A stretch of DNA of 64,000 nt from Neospora caninum Liverpool. Lineage: Eukaryota > Apicomplexa > Conoidasida > Eucoccidiorida > Sarcocystidae. Below the pieces are notes generated by a model, which was not told where the DNA came from, made no database searches, and saw nothing but the letters and a program-made list of their open reading frames with translations. Where the stretch lies: NCBI RefSeq assembly GCF_000208865.1, contig NC_018390.1, positions 2,528,790-2,592,789 on the forward strand, in the 5' to 3' direction. Positions 25,236-36,720 of this stretch are shown piece after piece (position 1 is the first letter of the stretch; every line of letters starts with the position of its first letter). Made by a program: the position numbers and the translations under genes.

Positions 25236-28200
25236 GTATATATATATATATGCATATATATATATATATATATATATATTTGTATCCGTCTGTTGAGTCT
25301 TGCCTGGGAGTGCACGGCGGCGAGGTTTGCCCATGCGTCTCCGTCTTGCGGTTCGAGGGCAACGGCGCGTCCGAAGGCTTGGACGGCATCGTCCCACCGC
25401 TCGAGCCTCATTTCGCAACAGCCAAGAACGAACCAGGAAGCCCGGTGCAAAGGATTCAGCTCGAGCGAGCGTGCGTAGGCCTGCGCTGCCTTTTGGTAGT
25501 TCTCCTCTCGCATGTAGAGGTGTCCTAGCGACCGTTGCGCTCGTGCACAGCGTTGATTCGACAGAGTCCTGCAAGCAGCGCCAGAAACAGAGAGGCAACG
25601 GTCCGCAAGGAGCGGAAAATCGCGGTCGCTCACAAGCGCCGAAAAATGACTCTCGAACGGGAAACTGGCATACGCACAAGCAGCGCGTAGACCCGTCCTC
25701 TGTCTGGCGGGACACGCGACACGTGGTGAACGCCTCCAACCTCAGAGGCGACTTGCCGTTTCGCAAGTGCAATGGACCGTCTCTTTTCGCGTCGTGACCG
25801 CTCCGCCGCTGGCAACGCCAGGAACTCACCAGGCTTTCTCGTAGCAGTCGACACTTTTTCGCAAGTCGCCCAGGGTGCACCAGAGAGGCGGGCTCTCACG
25901 CAGCTTCAGCCGCTCGACAAGCTGCACGAGGACGGGAAAGGGGCAGAAGACACGCGCATGCAGGCTGGGAATGGAGACACAAACGCCTTTCTGCGCGCAA
26001 GAGCTTCAAAGACGCGACCTCTGCATGCAGTCCTCAACGAGGAACAGTCCGCGCTCAAGGCGGTCGCACCCGAGACAGCCAAACAAGAAGTGGATGTAGC
26101 CAAAGTTTTAATGGAGAACCTTGTCTCTTTGTGGAACACGAAATCCCTTCGAGAATGAATATCCCTCTATACCAAGTCCACAGTCACCAATATGTATACA
26201 TATATATATATATATATGTCGCTGTATAGGCGTATCTGTATGTGGTGTTGCCTGTAGCTTGAGCGAGTTATTCCGAGTTTTGAACCTAACGGTTGACTGT
26301 GGTGTACGCCCGTGCACATTTCTTTGCACGTGGCATTGCTCAGCCACTCCCCGATCGAGGGCGGGACTCGACCGCGAAGTTTACCAGTTCCTCAGCATCC
26401 GCGCGTCGGTCTGCTGCGTAGAGACACTCGGCGGCTTCTTCCCACATGGCTAAATCCTTGAAGCTTTCGTAGGCCTGGGACCGCAATGAGGAAACGACCA
26501 AAGGCACAAAAACGAGATGAGATACGAAAGAAAACAGTGCATGCTCTCTCACCCGCGCAAAAGGCAAAGAGGTTCTGCGGAGACAACGTTCCCTGGAAAC
26601 GATGCCGCTTCACTGCATATCCCTTCTTTTTGCTGGAACAACATATACGATCTCGTCGAAAACTCTCGAAGGGACACTCTCGCGTCCCGGCGGCTTCTCT
26701 GAGAAACAGTCGCGCTCTGGTTCTCTGGTGCATGCACTTCACTTGCCTTGTCGGTATGTGTAAACGCCTCTTCTACGTGTCCTTTCCAACAGACACCTTG
26801 CCCGTTCCTACTTTTTGGTTTCTTCTCATCTTCCGCCGTCTTGGCGCTCAATCTCACCCCCTCGCCCCGTATCGGCCCCGCCTTCGCGCATGCGCTCCTC
26901 TCTCTTGTTTTTCGTTAAACGTTGCGGATTGTATGAAAAACTGCGTCGAAGAACTGCATTGGTCTCTCTCTGACTCGTTCGCGATCTGTCCAGTCTTTCC
27001 CCTCTCAGCAGGACTCCCCCCGTCCCCTTGCCCCATTTCACCTACCGTGAGTCTGTTCTCGATCCTGTCAGGCTCCTCCGAAAGCCCGCCCCCCCCCCCC
27101 ATCACGTTTCGCGTGTTTTTATACTTCCGGAATTCACGAGTAAAAACGGAACCGCGAGGCCGTGGGAAAACGCATGTGCCTCTTCTCACCGTCAGCGTGG
27201 CGCCCATATGCATCATCCGGAAAGCTGCGAAAACAAAAAACGCAGAAAAGCACATCGCCGCGTCTTCCGCCCTTCCCTGGATTTGCCTCTTCCGCCGCAA
27301 ACATAAAGCCCTACAGAGAGAGTCGAACAACGCCGATCCCGAATCCCACAAGACGGCTAGCCGTCCGCGCGCAGTGTCCCATCAGCCTCCCCCCGTCTAT
27401 CCTCGATTCACGGAACACCTCAAAAGAAGCGGAAAATACTCAGCGATGAGAACGCACCCCTCCAAAAGGCGAGGGAAGGACAGGCGTTTCCACGATAGCC
27501 GTCGAAACACCCTCTCGCCTCCCGAGCCTCCCCTCCGATCCACAAAACAAGCAAAAACCGACAGCAAGAACGCCTCGCGAGTCGGGTTCATCGACAGCTT
27601 TCTACGGTTTCGCTGTTCCCTGGGAAACGTTTTTCTTCACCTACCTAGCTCTCTCTTCCCTTGCCACCAACTGGGATAGTCTACGTTGTAGATGAAGCGA
27701 AGCCTCTGGGACGGGGCAGGAAGGCGGTCTGGACAGAGATGAGAAAGACGGAACACGCAGCGAGGGAAAAACCATGGAAAACGCTCGCGCTTTCTCAACG
27801 CCGAGGCTCCCCTCCTCCCTGGGCAGATGAGATCTTTCGTGTCAATGCCGGCATCACGGATTGAGACAGCAACGTTCTTGAATCCAGCAAGAGACGAACG
27901 AAAGCCTCAAGCGGGAAGAAAACGAGGCCGTGCAATACTCGGGGAAGCGCCAAGACAGCGAAGAACGCTTCTTCACACGAGACTGGGCACTTCCCAGCAG
28001 TGACCACGAATCCCCGGAGCGGCGTCTCCCTATTGTTCGTCTTCGTCTCTCTGTTCCTCTTTGAGAGTCCCTTTTCTCACCGTTGAATTGATCAATCAGA
28101 GCATTCAGTTGCACACACGCGCGCTCGACTGTTTTCGACCGATGGTACTCGGATTTGCAACGTAGCCAGAGCGCCGCCGAGTAGAGCAGCCAGTCGGCGC

Positions 28201-31200
28201 TCTTGATTTCCATCGCGTTGTCTTCTTCCAGAAAGGCGACGTCCAGGGCTGCCTCAGTGGAGCCCTCGAACGCGGCTGGTCCGTGATGGTTCGCGTCCAC
28301 GTCGAGCGCCTTCTTCGCCTCGTCTTCTCTCAGCGCGAGGCACCGGACGGCGACGGCGTTCAGTTGCTCCATCGCGAGTTCGTCGCGGGCTGAGGCAGCA
28401 AAAGGGAAGCGAAACACGTTCTTTGAAAGACGCGAGAGTCTCAGTTAGGCGTGGCACATTGCGGGAAAACGAGAAGCTCTCAAGAAACGGTCGAGCCAAA
28501 AAGCACCGCGCAACGTCTCACCTGGGCTGGTCTCCAAGATCCGCAGGCCTCGCGCGAGAAGGAGAGCCTGCTCGAGAGCATCCAGCGGTCGCTCGGCCGC
28601 GTCAGCGTCTTCTCTACAGCGCGGCCGCAAAAGAAGAAAAGCAAACATCAAAAAGGAGAAGCATACGCGTATGGCACAGAGGGCGACTGAAAACACTAAT
28701 CCGAGGAGAAAAACGCGTCGAAACGAGAAACGCTGTCGGAGAACCAGCGCCAGAAAAAAGCGGTTACCCGGTCCCTTTCTGTTCACGGATTCTCCGGGCA
28801 TACACTTCACAAAGGAGAAAACCACTTAGGCTGCAGCCGCCCAAGGAGGTGAGAGAAGGAATTGCACGAAGGGGAAAATGACCTAAGGAGAAGGACGGAG
28901 AGATCGAGGCAACGAGGACGACGGAGACACCCAGGCAAAGAAGCGAGGAAGACGCAAGCAAGACGCGTGTGTGGGGGCGAAGCGGTTCCAGACAGAGAGG
29001 CAAACACAAATGCGAATATCGCACTCCCGAGAACGGAGTTTGAAGGAACGTACGCGTCAACGAGTCGCGGTCTCTCGAGGACATCCACGTCTCCATGCAC
29101 ATCTTGCAACTTCCAGTCTCGGCGTCTCGCCTCTTCGGCTGCGTCGTTCGCCTCCTCGTCGGCGTCGTTCGCCTCCTCGTCGGCGTCGTTCGCCTCCTCG
29201 TCGGCGTCGTTCGCCTCCTCGTCAGCGTGGCTTTCGTGCGTTTGCCGCTTCTCTGCTTCGTCGCTCTCAGCAGGAAAGGTTTCGCCTCTGGCGGGACCGT
29301 TCTCAGGGGAGAGGCCTCCACCGCCGCGGGCTGTGTGGCCAGAACAGGCAGACGAGGAAGCAGAAGGCGCAGCAGAAGAGGAAGACGGAGACGGACGGAG
29401 GGGCGTTGCAGAGACGACGAGTTGAGCGATCGCGCGCTGTTGATATTTTCGTCGAATGCCTTCTGCACCGGTGAAGGAGAATTTGATGTTTGCGGCAGCG
29501 CATGCGGCGTCTGAGAGAGGATCCACACGAGCACCGGTCGCGAATGAAAAGGGGGGACGGCGGAGGGCGTGGCAGGCCACAGGCGTCAGGCGGGAGGCTC
29601 GCGTCAGAGGACACAGCGAGAACACGACGAGAAATGGAGAGCGAACTGGCGACGGCGCAACAAACGGAGAGGGAAAGGCGAGCAAAAAAAGAGAAAGAAA
29701 GCGGGAGAAGAAGCGCGAGAGCCACGAAGCCGAAGAGGCGACTGAGTTTGGAGATGGACAGATACAGAAATGAAGAGAACTGAAGCCGGAAACAGAGAGA
29801 GGGAGGGAGACGAAAAAGGGACACACAGAGCAGGCGCCGAGGACAGCAGAAATTGCGGCTGCTGCCATCAACACCAAGAGGAAAGAGACTGATCTCAACG
29901 GCCATGCCCACTCGCAGAGCGCGGCAATGAAATGTGCACGCAACGCAACAGGCAAAACGTTCAACAATAATACAGGCGGACCATTTCGAGCCTGCGACAT
30001 TGGTGCCAAAACACCCGCGGAAAACACCAACGAGGACGAGGCAAAGATGCTGCGGGCCCGAGTGCTCGCTCTCCAAAGGCCTGTCTGAAAACGTCGCTTC
30101 TCATTTCTTGAGAATCCCCCCACTTACCAATAACCTCATTGAGGGACGGGTCCACCTTGCCGTACATGAGCAGGTGTAGCGACAACTCGAGCAACATGAG
30201 TGATTTCTCCCGGTCTGTCACTGAAGGCAACAAAAGGGAAAACCCGAGACAAACTGAGACTCGGCTGTTTTCTGTGTTTCCCTCTGAGATAGAGAAATCG
30301 GCGCGTGCACCTGCAGTCGCCAACGAAGTTTGTTCTAGCAAGAAACGAGTCTCCGTAGTCATCGCTCTCTCGTTTGTTCTCGTCGACGACACAAAGGAAG
30401 GAGAAACAGAATTGCCCCAGAGGCATGCCGACAGGAACACATGAGGTGACGAAAACAAGAAAACCGGGGAAAACCCCCTTCCCGAGAAGGAAACATGCTG
30501 GCGATGCAGCCACGCTGTCGCGGGTCTTTTCTGTCCAAGGAGACAGCGAGACCGGAGACGTACAAGCCAGCCGCCCAGCAGAGGATACACGAGACAATTG
30601 CTCGTATAAGGCGCTGTCGTTCTCTGTTTGTGCGACCGAGACCGTCGTGACGAATCTCGGCTGTTCCGATGGATGAAACCAACTCGCCAACGCACTTTGA
30701 AAACGAAACGGGTGAATGATGCCGCCACAGAAGAAGCTATCCGCTGTAAAGAGTGTCAACAACACTGCGGTTTGATACGTGGATGCTGTTCTCTACACCT
30801 CGGGTATGAATTGGGTTTTGGACCGATGTGGATTTATGCTCTGTAGTACAGATCTAGTCGGCGATTGAAGAAGAGGCGCGATAGTGCTACCGTAAGTTTT
30901 CCGTTTCTAACAGAAAAGCGGAGATGTTTGCTTTCAGCGGGGATCGCAAGGGGCGAGGTCTCACCCCAGGCACTGTCCGGCAGGGTGGAGGCGTCTCCGT
31001 TTTTCCTCTCTTTGGGGCACGGAAGAACAGCCTCCGCTTCCTGATCCTGCGCAGAGGGGAGCAACAAGGGATGGGAAGAAAACGAGGAACCAGAGGACGA
31101 AGAGGTGGACGAGGACAGGCTGTCGAATACACGTTGGGACTCCTCCGTGGCGTCGTGGAGAAGGCGCGTAGCGGTTCGGCTCCCTTGATCTCCGCCTGAG

Positions 31201-34200
31201 AATACGCCCATCTTCTCCAAGACCTTTCTCACGTCCTCTGGCGCCTTCGCCAGGGAGAACTCGAGAGGAAGCAGCTGAGTAGACAGTGAAAATGACACGG
31301 AGGCTTGGCGAGAATGGCAGCCGAGACGAGGAATCACGGCGGCACGGCAGCAGTGAGAAGGCGGCTGACAACGGGCGGTGAATCACCCTCCTGAGAACTG
31401 CTGATCAATCCTCTGTCTCAGTGTTTCTTCGATGAATGGAAGCAACGAAGAAAACAGGCATCACCTGCCACTGCGACTGTCCCGTGACAGTCGAAAAGAA
31501 CGCAAACATCACACACATCTTCTGCGTTTCAACTCAGCGCGCTGAGACCATCGCTCGCCTGAGTAACACCTCTCCCATGGCTGGGTCTTTTCGAGTAGTG
31601 AGAAAGCTGGAAAGTGCCTTGGCTCGTTTGCGAGAAAACGGATTTCCGCGTGTTCACTCTTATGAAACGTCGCGGAGACACCCGGCAAACGAACCGCGGT
31701 AACGGGACCGCGAGACGGATGTTTTCCGCCGGAAACGGTGGAGGACGCAACGAGGGTTCACCAAAAAGAAGGCCTCTTCTGATCTCTGTGTGTTCGCATT
31801 TTTGTCTCGTCTTTTGGTCGTGTAGCCGACACTAGAGCTTCCCGTAAAACTCGTGCAGCATGCACGACCTTCTTCAGGTGGCAAGTACACCTTTTTGAGC
31901 CACTCCGGGTACGGATGCGTTCTCGCGAGAATTTTATCCGCGCTCCGCGCATTTCGGGTTTTACTTTTTTCTGCGCTTTTCTCCCTTCTGGTTCGTCCCT
32001 CGTCTGCCGCGGCAGTAACGGAAGCCGCGCGCGGTACGTGGAAACCGTCCTCGCCGCCTGAGTGCCGACTGGGGTTTTGCGGTGTGTTCCACCTACATTG
32101 ATCTCCTTTAACGACGCCGCAAGGTCGTCCACGGAGACGCGCATAAGCGACGGAGCCTGGCACGCAGCTGCCGACACCCCTCGCAGAATTCTTTGGGAGA
32201 CCGTGGCGAGGCGCGCGTCCCAGAAAAAACAGGAAAAAACGGGAGAAACAACGGAAGCCGGCGAGGAGAGGTGCCGCCCGCCGGCGGAAAGCAGGCGCTC
32301 ATTTTGGCCTCGAAGCCACGCGGCGAGACGGCACGCGAGCCAGAAGTACGGCAGCCCCCGGACAAGTTCGTACACATCCTGAAGACAGGGGAGACAGGAA
32401 GGGAAGGAAAGCCAAGGGGTCGAGGGCGCAGAATTGGCCAAACACGAAAAAGGGCAGGGAGACGGCAATCGCACCAGGTCAGCAGCAGCTGTCGGCGAGA
32501 CGACAGAGAGCGGTCAAAGAGGATTTGGGGGAAGAGCTCAACCGGGATGGAAGAGGAAAGGATCCATGCGAGGGAGAGACGCCTAGGCTGGGAGATCCCG
32601 CGCAGGAAAGAGAGACGCACGCATCTACAGAAAGACCAGAAGAAGCGAGCACCGAGCTCGGCAGGTAACACGACAAAAAGTCGCACACACAGAGAGTGAA
32701 GGAGACAGAAGGTAGAAGATGAGCGTGCACTCGCCATAAAAGCGACACCTAAGCTGGAACTGGTTCCTGGTTCTGCTGTCTCTCTCCTCACCTCTCCATC
32801 GGCATTAAACGCCTCCATAGCTTCATCTTGGAGTCTCTGGAGGGCGTCCTGTCTCGGCGTCTCCGCAGCGTGAGCGTCTTTCCCCTGGGGGGTCAGAGGC
32901 ATGTCAGGGGGCCCGAGACAGCACACTGCCTCGAGTTCAGCCTCGCAAAAACACAATGCGACTCTCGCGCCGGCGCCTGCATCTGCCTTTTTCTCGCCTC
33001 GGCGTTCGGAGTGCCGAACCCGTCCGCACCAGCGACAGGCGACAGAGGCGGAGAAGAAGCGCCAAAAGCCTTCTCGGGAATTTCCGTCTTGCGCAGCTTC
33101 GCCGTGCCCTTCGTCTCGCGTGGAGACAAGCGCCTCTGCCTTGCCTCCAGGGGCCGGAGAGGCAGGCGAGGAGGAATGCCGCTGGTAGTACGGATGGTCA
33201 GGGAAACGCGCGCGACCGTCTTCCTCCTGTTGCGCCGCGAGCAATTCCGAGGGGCGGAAACGGCGGATCGGGGGCCCTGTCCAGTTGACCTGAAACACGC
33301 GGAAACAGACGAGGAGGCAAAGAAGATCTTTCAAGCGCTTGCACAGTGTGGTATATTAGAATTCGTGAGCGAAGTGGTTTAATGGAGTCGGGGGACATTG
33401 CAAGTCAAAGCTACTGAACTGCGTTCGGGAAAGGGGACGGCCTCGTACAGCACATGCACAGCCGAAATGAGATGTCGTTGAAATTCGCCTAGCCCTTTCG
33501 TCAACGGCACCACGCTTAGAGTGCACGAAAAGTGGAACTTGCAAACCACGCAACAAAGACATCAGTCAGCGGAGCGAAGGATCAAATACCCTGCAAGGAA
33601 ACGATTCACCGGCAAGCTCGTGGGGTATTACGGGGACGACACGGCCCGAGCTGAGGCGGGAAAGAAGCACATCATGGGACAACTGCCGGTGTCGCGAGGA
33701 AGACCGGAAAGAGATCAGACACAACAGGCAAAGGAAACAGTGAGCGGGCGAGGAAAGTAGCGAGATCACAGCACGACAACGGGACAGAGCTACCATACGC
33801 TGAGATTCGAACAACATGCTTGGCAGCATAAGGAAGCGAAGCAGGGACACTGTGGCAAAGTGGAAAGTGGGCTGTTGAACACGGAGACTGGGCCCGAAGG
33901 GGGGGAAGACAAACATCATCCCAGGGCAGAGAGAGAAACAGAGAGAAAGAGCGACGTAGAGGCCAAATTGCTGCACGAAGCAACCTGGTTTGTCAGCGAA
34001 GGCAAGGAGAGATGAGAAAAAACGGAAAAACGCAACTGTCGGCAGACACTCTCGCCTACCTGCATGAAGAGCTCGGCAGCTGCGACAGAAGCCAGAAGAA
34101 CCGCGCGGAGCCTCAGGCTCTGGAGAAAGGCCTCGTCGACCTGTTTCGCCTCTCTTCTCTTTTGCGATTCGTCTGCTTTCGGGTCGTATGCACTGGAACT

Positions 34201-34932
34201 CGGAGAGTAAACAAACTCCGCGCAGGCCTTCTGCAGCGCAGCGTCGAGGGCCTTGAGCGTGGCGACGCCGCCGTCCTGCTGAGGCGACAGCAGGAGCGGG
34301 CGCAGCGCGCGCGCCAGCGAAGACGCGAAGAGCACCGAGCGATAGTGACAACGCTTTAGGTCCGCGATGAGCTGCACCAATTCGGCGAGCTCCTCTGCAG
34401 AGGGAACGAAGTGAGAACAGCGGCAAAGACAAGGCAGAAACGAGACACAGCAGCGAGACGATTTGTGGCAGATGGAAACACTGGAAGTCTGGAAATGAAA
34501 AGAGTACAAACAGCAACCCGCGGTAGAGCCAACGCAAAAACGCAGAAAGAGCCCGCCAGGTGTACATACACCCCGCCACAGGGTGCGACGAGAGTCTCCA
34601 CGCACGTGTGTATTTCAAGCTTTCACTGTACGTACACCCAGTTTCGCCACCCTCAGTGGCATCCGCAGCGCATGTTTTTCTCGCCGTCTTCTGCCGCGTC
34701 TCGTCGCCTTACTCTCTACATTTTTGCTGGCATTGTCCTCGGCCTGGATGTCTTCGTTCCCGTTTTTTACTTGGTTTTTTCTTGCCACTCTCCACGCAGA
34801 AACCACCTCGTCGAACAGCTTCTTCTGAGCTGACGGCGGCAGCTGCGGTGTCTCGGCACTAAAGATCAACGAGGCCTCGAGCTTCCAGAGCATCGCTGGC
34901 AGGGCGCCCTCGCCTCCCGCCTCGGTCCCCAT
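22201..34932 (-). CDS. TTC27: TTC27/Emw1-type tetratricopeptide repeat protein
   Basis: Minus-strand exons in order: 34932-34771 (or -34807), 34392-34060, 33289-32792, 32378-32097, 31274-30850, 30694-30564, 30220-30128, 29510-29054, 28613-28522, 28389-28081, 27728-27645, 27224-27190, 26474-26385, 25921-25830, 25568-25304, 24457-24299, 23749-23303, 22828-22674 and 22345-22228. Phases agree throughout, giving about 1410 residues. TTC27 landmarks appear in order: VNWTGPP, ELVRGLPYFWLA, NIKFSFTGA, FIYNVDYPSWW, SFKDLAMWEEAAECLY, ARAQRSLGHLY, then the TPR pair SLELNPLHRASWFVLG / AVALEPQDGDAWANL, and SWRVWDNFLK. TTC27/Emw1 proteins are conserved cytosolic TPR scaffolds; the animal protein is linked to R2TP-assisted snRNP assembly. 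This copy is longer than the roughly 840-residue animal form because of low-complexity inserts. Exon 1's end is uncertain. The 3' end is also uncertain: exon 22345-22228 ends in GAG|GTAAGC, and reading through would stop at 22201. Confidence 0.9.
22974..26219. repeat. Four intronic (TA)n microsatellites in the TPR gene
   Basis: TA tracts at about 22974-23029, 24688-24756, 25186-25280 (the longest, with TG/CA interruptions) and 26191-26219. Each sits in a different intron of the TTC27-like gene. The third begins only about 25 bp into the intron, beyond the unusual GC donor of exon 25568-25304. Confidence 0.85.
29141..29224 (-). repeat. 21-bp coding tandem repeat (DADEEAN x4)
   Basis: Four direct copies of a 21-bp unit (plus-strand start GCGTCGTTCGCCTCCTCGTC) within exon 29510-29054 of the TTC27-like gene. 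On the coding strand each copy encodes DADEEAN, with one substitution at the end. The repeat forms part of an acidic insert of about 90 residues between conserved TTC27 blocks. Confidence 0.9.
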
Positions 34933-36720
34933 CTTGTTTCTGCTGAAGAAGGTCGATCGGCTCTGTCCCTGGCTGCGTCCTCAGCGGGTTGCCTTCACTG
35001 GGAGAAAACACGCCGCCAAGATGCTCGGCAAAAAGCGGGGAAGGCGAGGCAAGAAAGACAATCGCGACCTGCAGGGCGGCGTGTTCCGTCGTCCTGAAGG
35101 CACTGGGAAGGCACCGCGAGAGAATAAATGGCGGAAAAGACAACACAGATTCGCCGAAGCCGCCAGAGCAGAGTGAAGAGCCGGTATGGACGGCGTATCG
35201 GGGCCTCCGGGGAAACGGGCGAAGGAGAAGAGACTCAAAATAAAGTTGGAAAGGCAGTCGCGATCGACAGATGTGCTGGTGAATTTACCGGTGAGAAAAG
35301 ACGCAGGCGCAGCGGCGAGGCGTGGGCGCCCGGGCCTGCGGGGGGGAAAAGGCAAGGAAAATTTGAGGAAACGGATCGGAGAGAGGCGCAAAAAAACAGA
35401 GAAAGCAGAAAACCAGAAAAACGGAAGGACAAAACGGATTTTGCGACAGACAAACCGATTGAGCATCGAATGCCGGGGGCAGGGTCAACAAGAAAGTCGC
35501 GAAAAAGCGATTCAAACGAGTCGGGAGACAGATGCAGTCAGCTGTCTCTCGTCATTTCTCTCTGCGCAGCGTGCCGCGTGTGGTGTACATACACTCCAAG
35601 ACTCGCGACTGGCAACCGCAGTCTCATGTTTTTTCTCCAAGATTCTCGCTTCCCAGCCTCGCACAATTTGGGGAGAAGGTTCAGAAAGGGTGAAGAAAGT
35701 ACGCTGTCCTCACCCTCGCCTCTGCAGCCAGGCAGAGCCAGATCCCAGGAAAGGAAGCATACACCCGACATCCTGTCTCCCTCTGTTGTTGCGTCTTTGC
35801 ACAGTGCCCTTGTCCCATTTTCACGTCTCAAATAGCTTCTTTGTCTTTCCCTCTTCCCGCAAAGTTCGCCTGGTTGTTCACTTCTCAATCTGCGTGGCTG
35901 GGAACCGGAAGGGTCGAGAAAAGTTCGTCCCTGTCCCCGGTGTCTGTGTTCCTCGGTGTCTGTGCCTGTGGCCCGATGTGCTGCCCGGTTTCGAGTGTAT
36001 CGACACTTCGGCTCCGAAAGCGTGATGCATCGAAAGAACTCTGAGGAACTTCGCGAAAGGCGCCGTGTCGGTGCTTCTTCGAAAGCTACATCACATGCGA
36101 TGCTGTTTTCGTGTTGCGAAAGGACGGCGAGGCGTCCGGCTCCTAACGGACGAAGGAATTTGTGGCTACACGCGAACCGAGAGTTCGATTGGCCGTGTTT
36201 CTGTGAATATCCTATAGTCTCTCTGCGGTCCTTTCTTCCGCTTTAGATTTCTTCTTTTCAATCTTTCTTCTTGGCGCGTCTCCGCTTCGCCATTCTGACT
36301 ACCACAAACTGTCGCCTTTTCTGCTCAGCTCGCTTCTGTCCTCCTCTTATCCGTGCAGCCTTCCTTCTCTTCATCTCTTTCTTAGCATCGTTCCCTGAGC
36401 TTCTTTCTCTGCCATCCATTGTTATATCCTTCACCTGCTCATTTTTCCAGGAGACGCCTCCCTCTTGCCATCTCACTTCTCGTCGTCTTTTTTGTCGTTC
36501 TCTTGTTCATCCTTTCCACCGCTCTCGTGTCTATCTACTCGTCTCTCTTTCTTCCGATACATTTGTCTATCTCTGTATCCATATATCTATCCATATATAT
36601 TGTTTTTCGCCCGCCAGTCTGTCTGCCTCGTTCTCTCTGTGATTGTATCCGTATCCTTCTCCCTTCCTCCTTCCCCTTCTTTCCATTTCCTTCTCTCTGT
36701 TCGGACCAGCCTGTGGGTTG
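34933..36720. other. Divergent promoter region, TPR gene / RAP gene
   Basis: 1.8 kb between the starts of two oppositely oriented genes. The TTC27-proximal half is purine-rich on the plus strand. The last 350 bp before the RAP start (about 36240-36715) is a polypyrimidine leader with long CTTT/TCTC runs. The open frames on both strands overlap each other and are low-complexity. No other gene was recognised. Confidence 0.6.

Noticed and set aside
26486..27679. 397-codon open frame on the plus strand
   Set aside because: It lies antisense across TTC27 introns and exons, has basic/Ser-rich low-complexity translation, no domain, and overlaps the supported microexon and the 27728-27645 exon.
28807..30123. 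438-codon minus-strand open frame as a single exon
   Set aside because: Only 29510-29054 matches TTC27. The rest reads through introns with good GT and AG signals at those borders.
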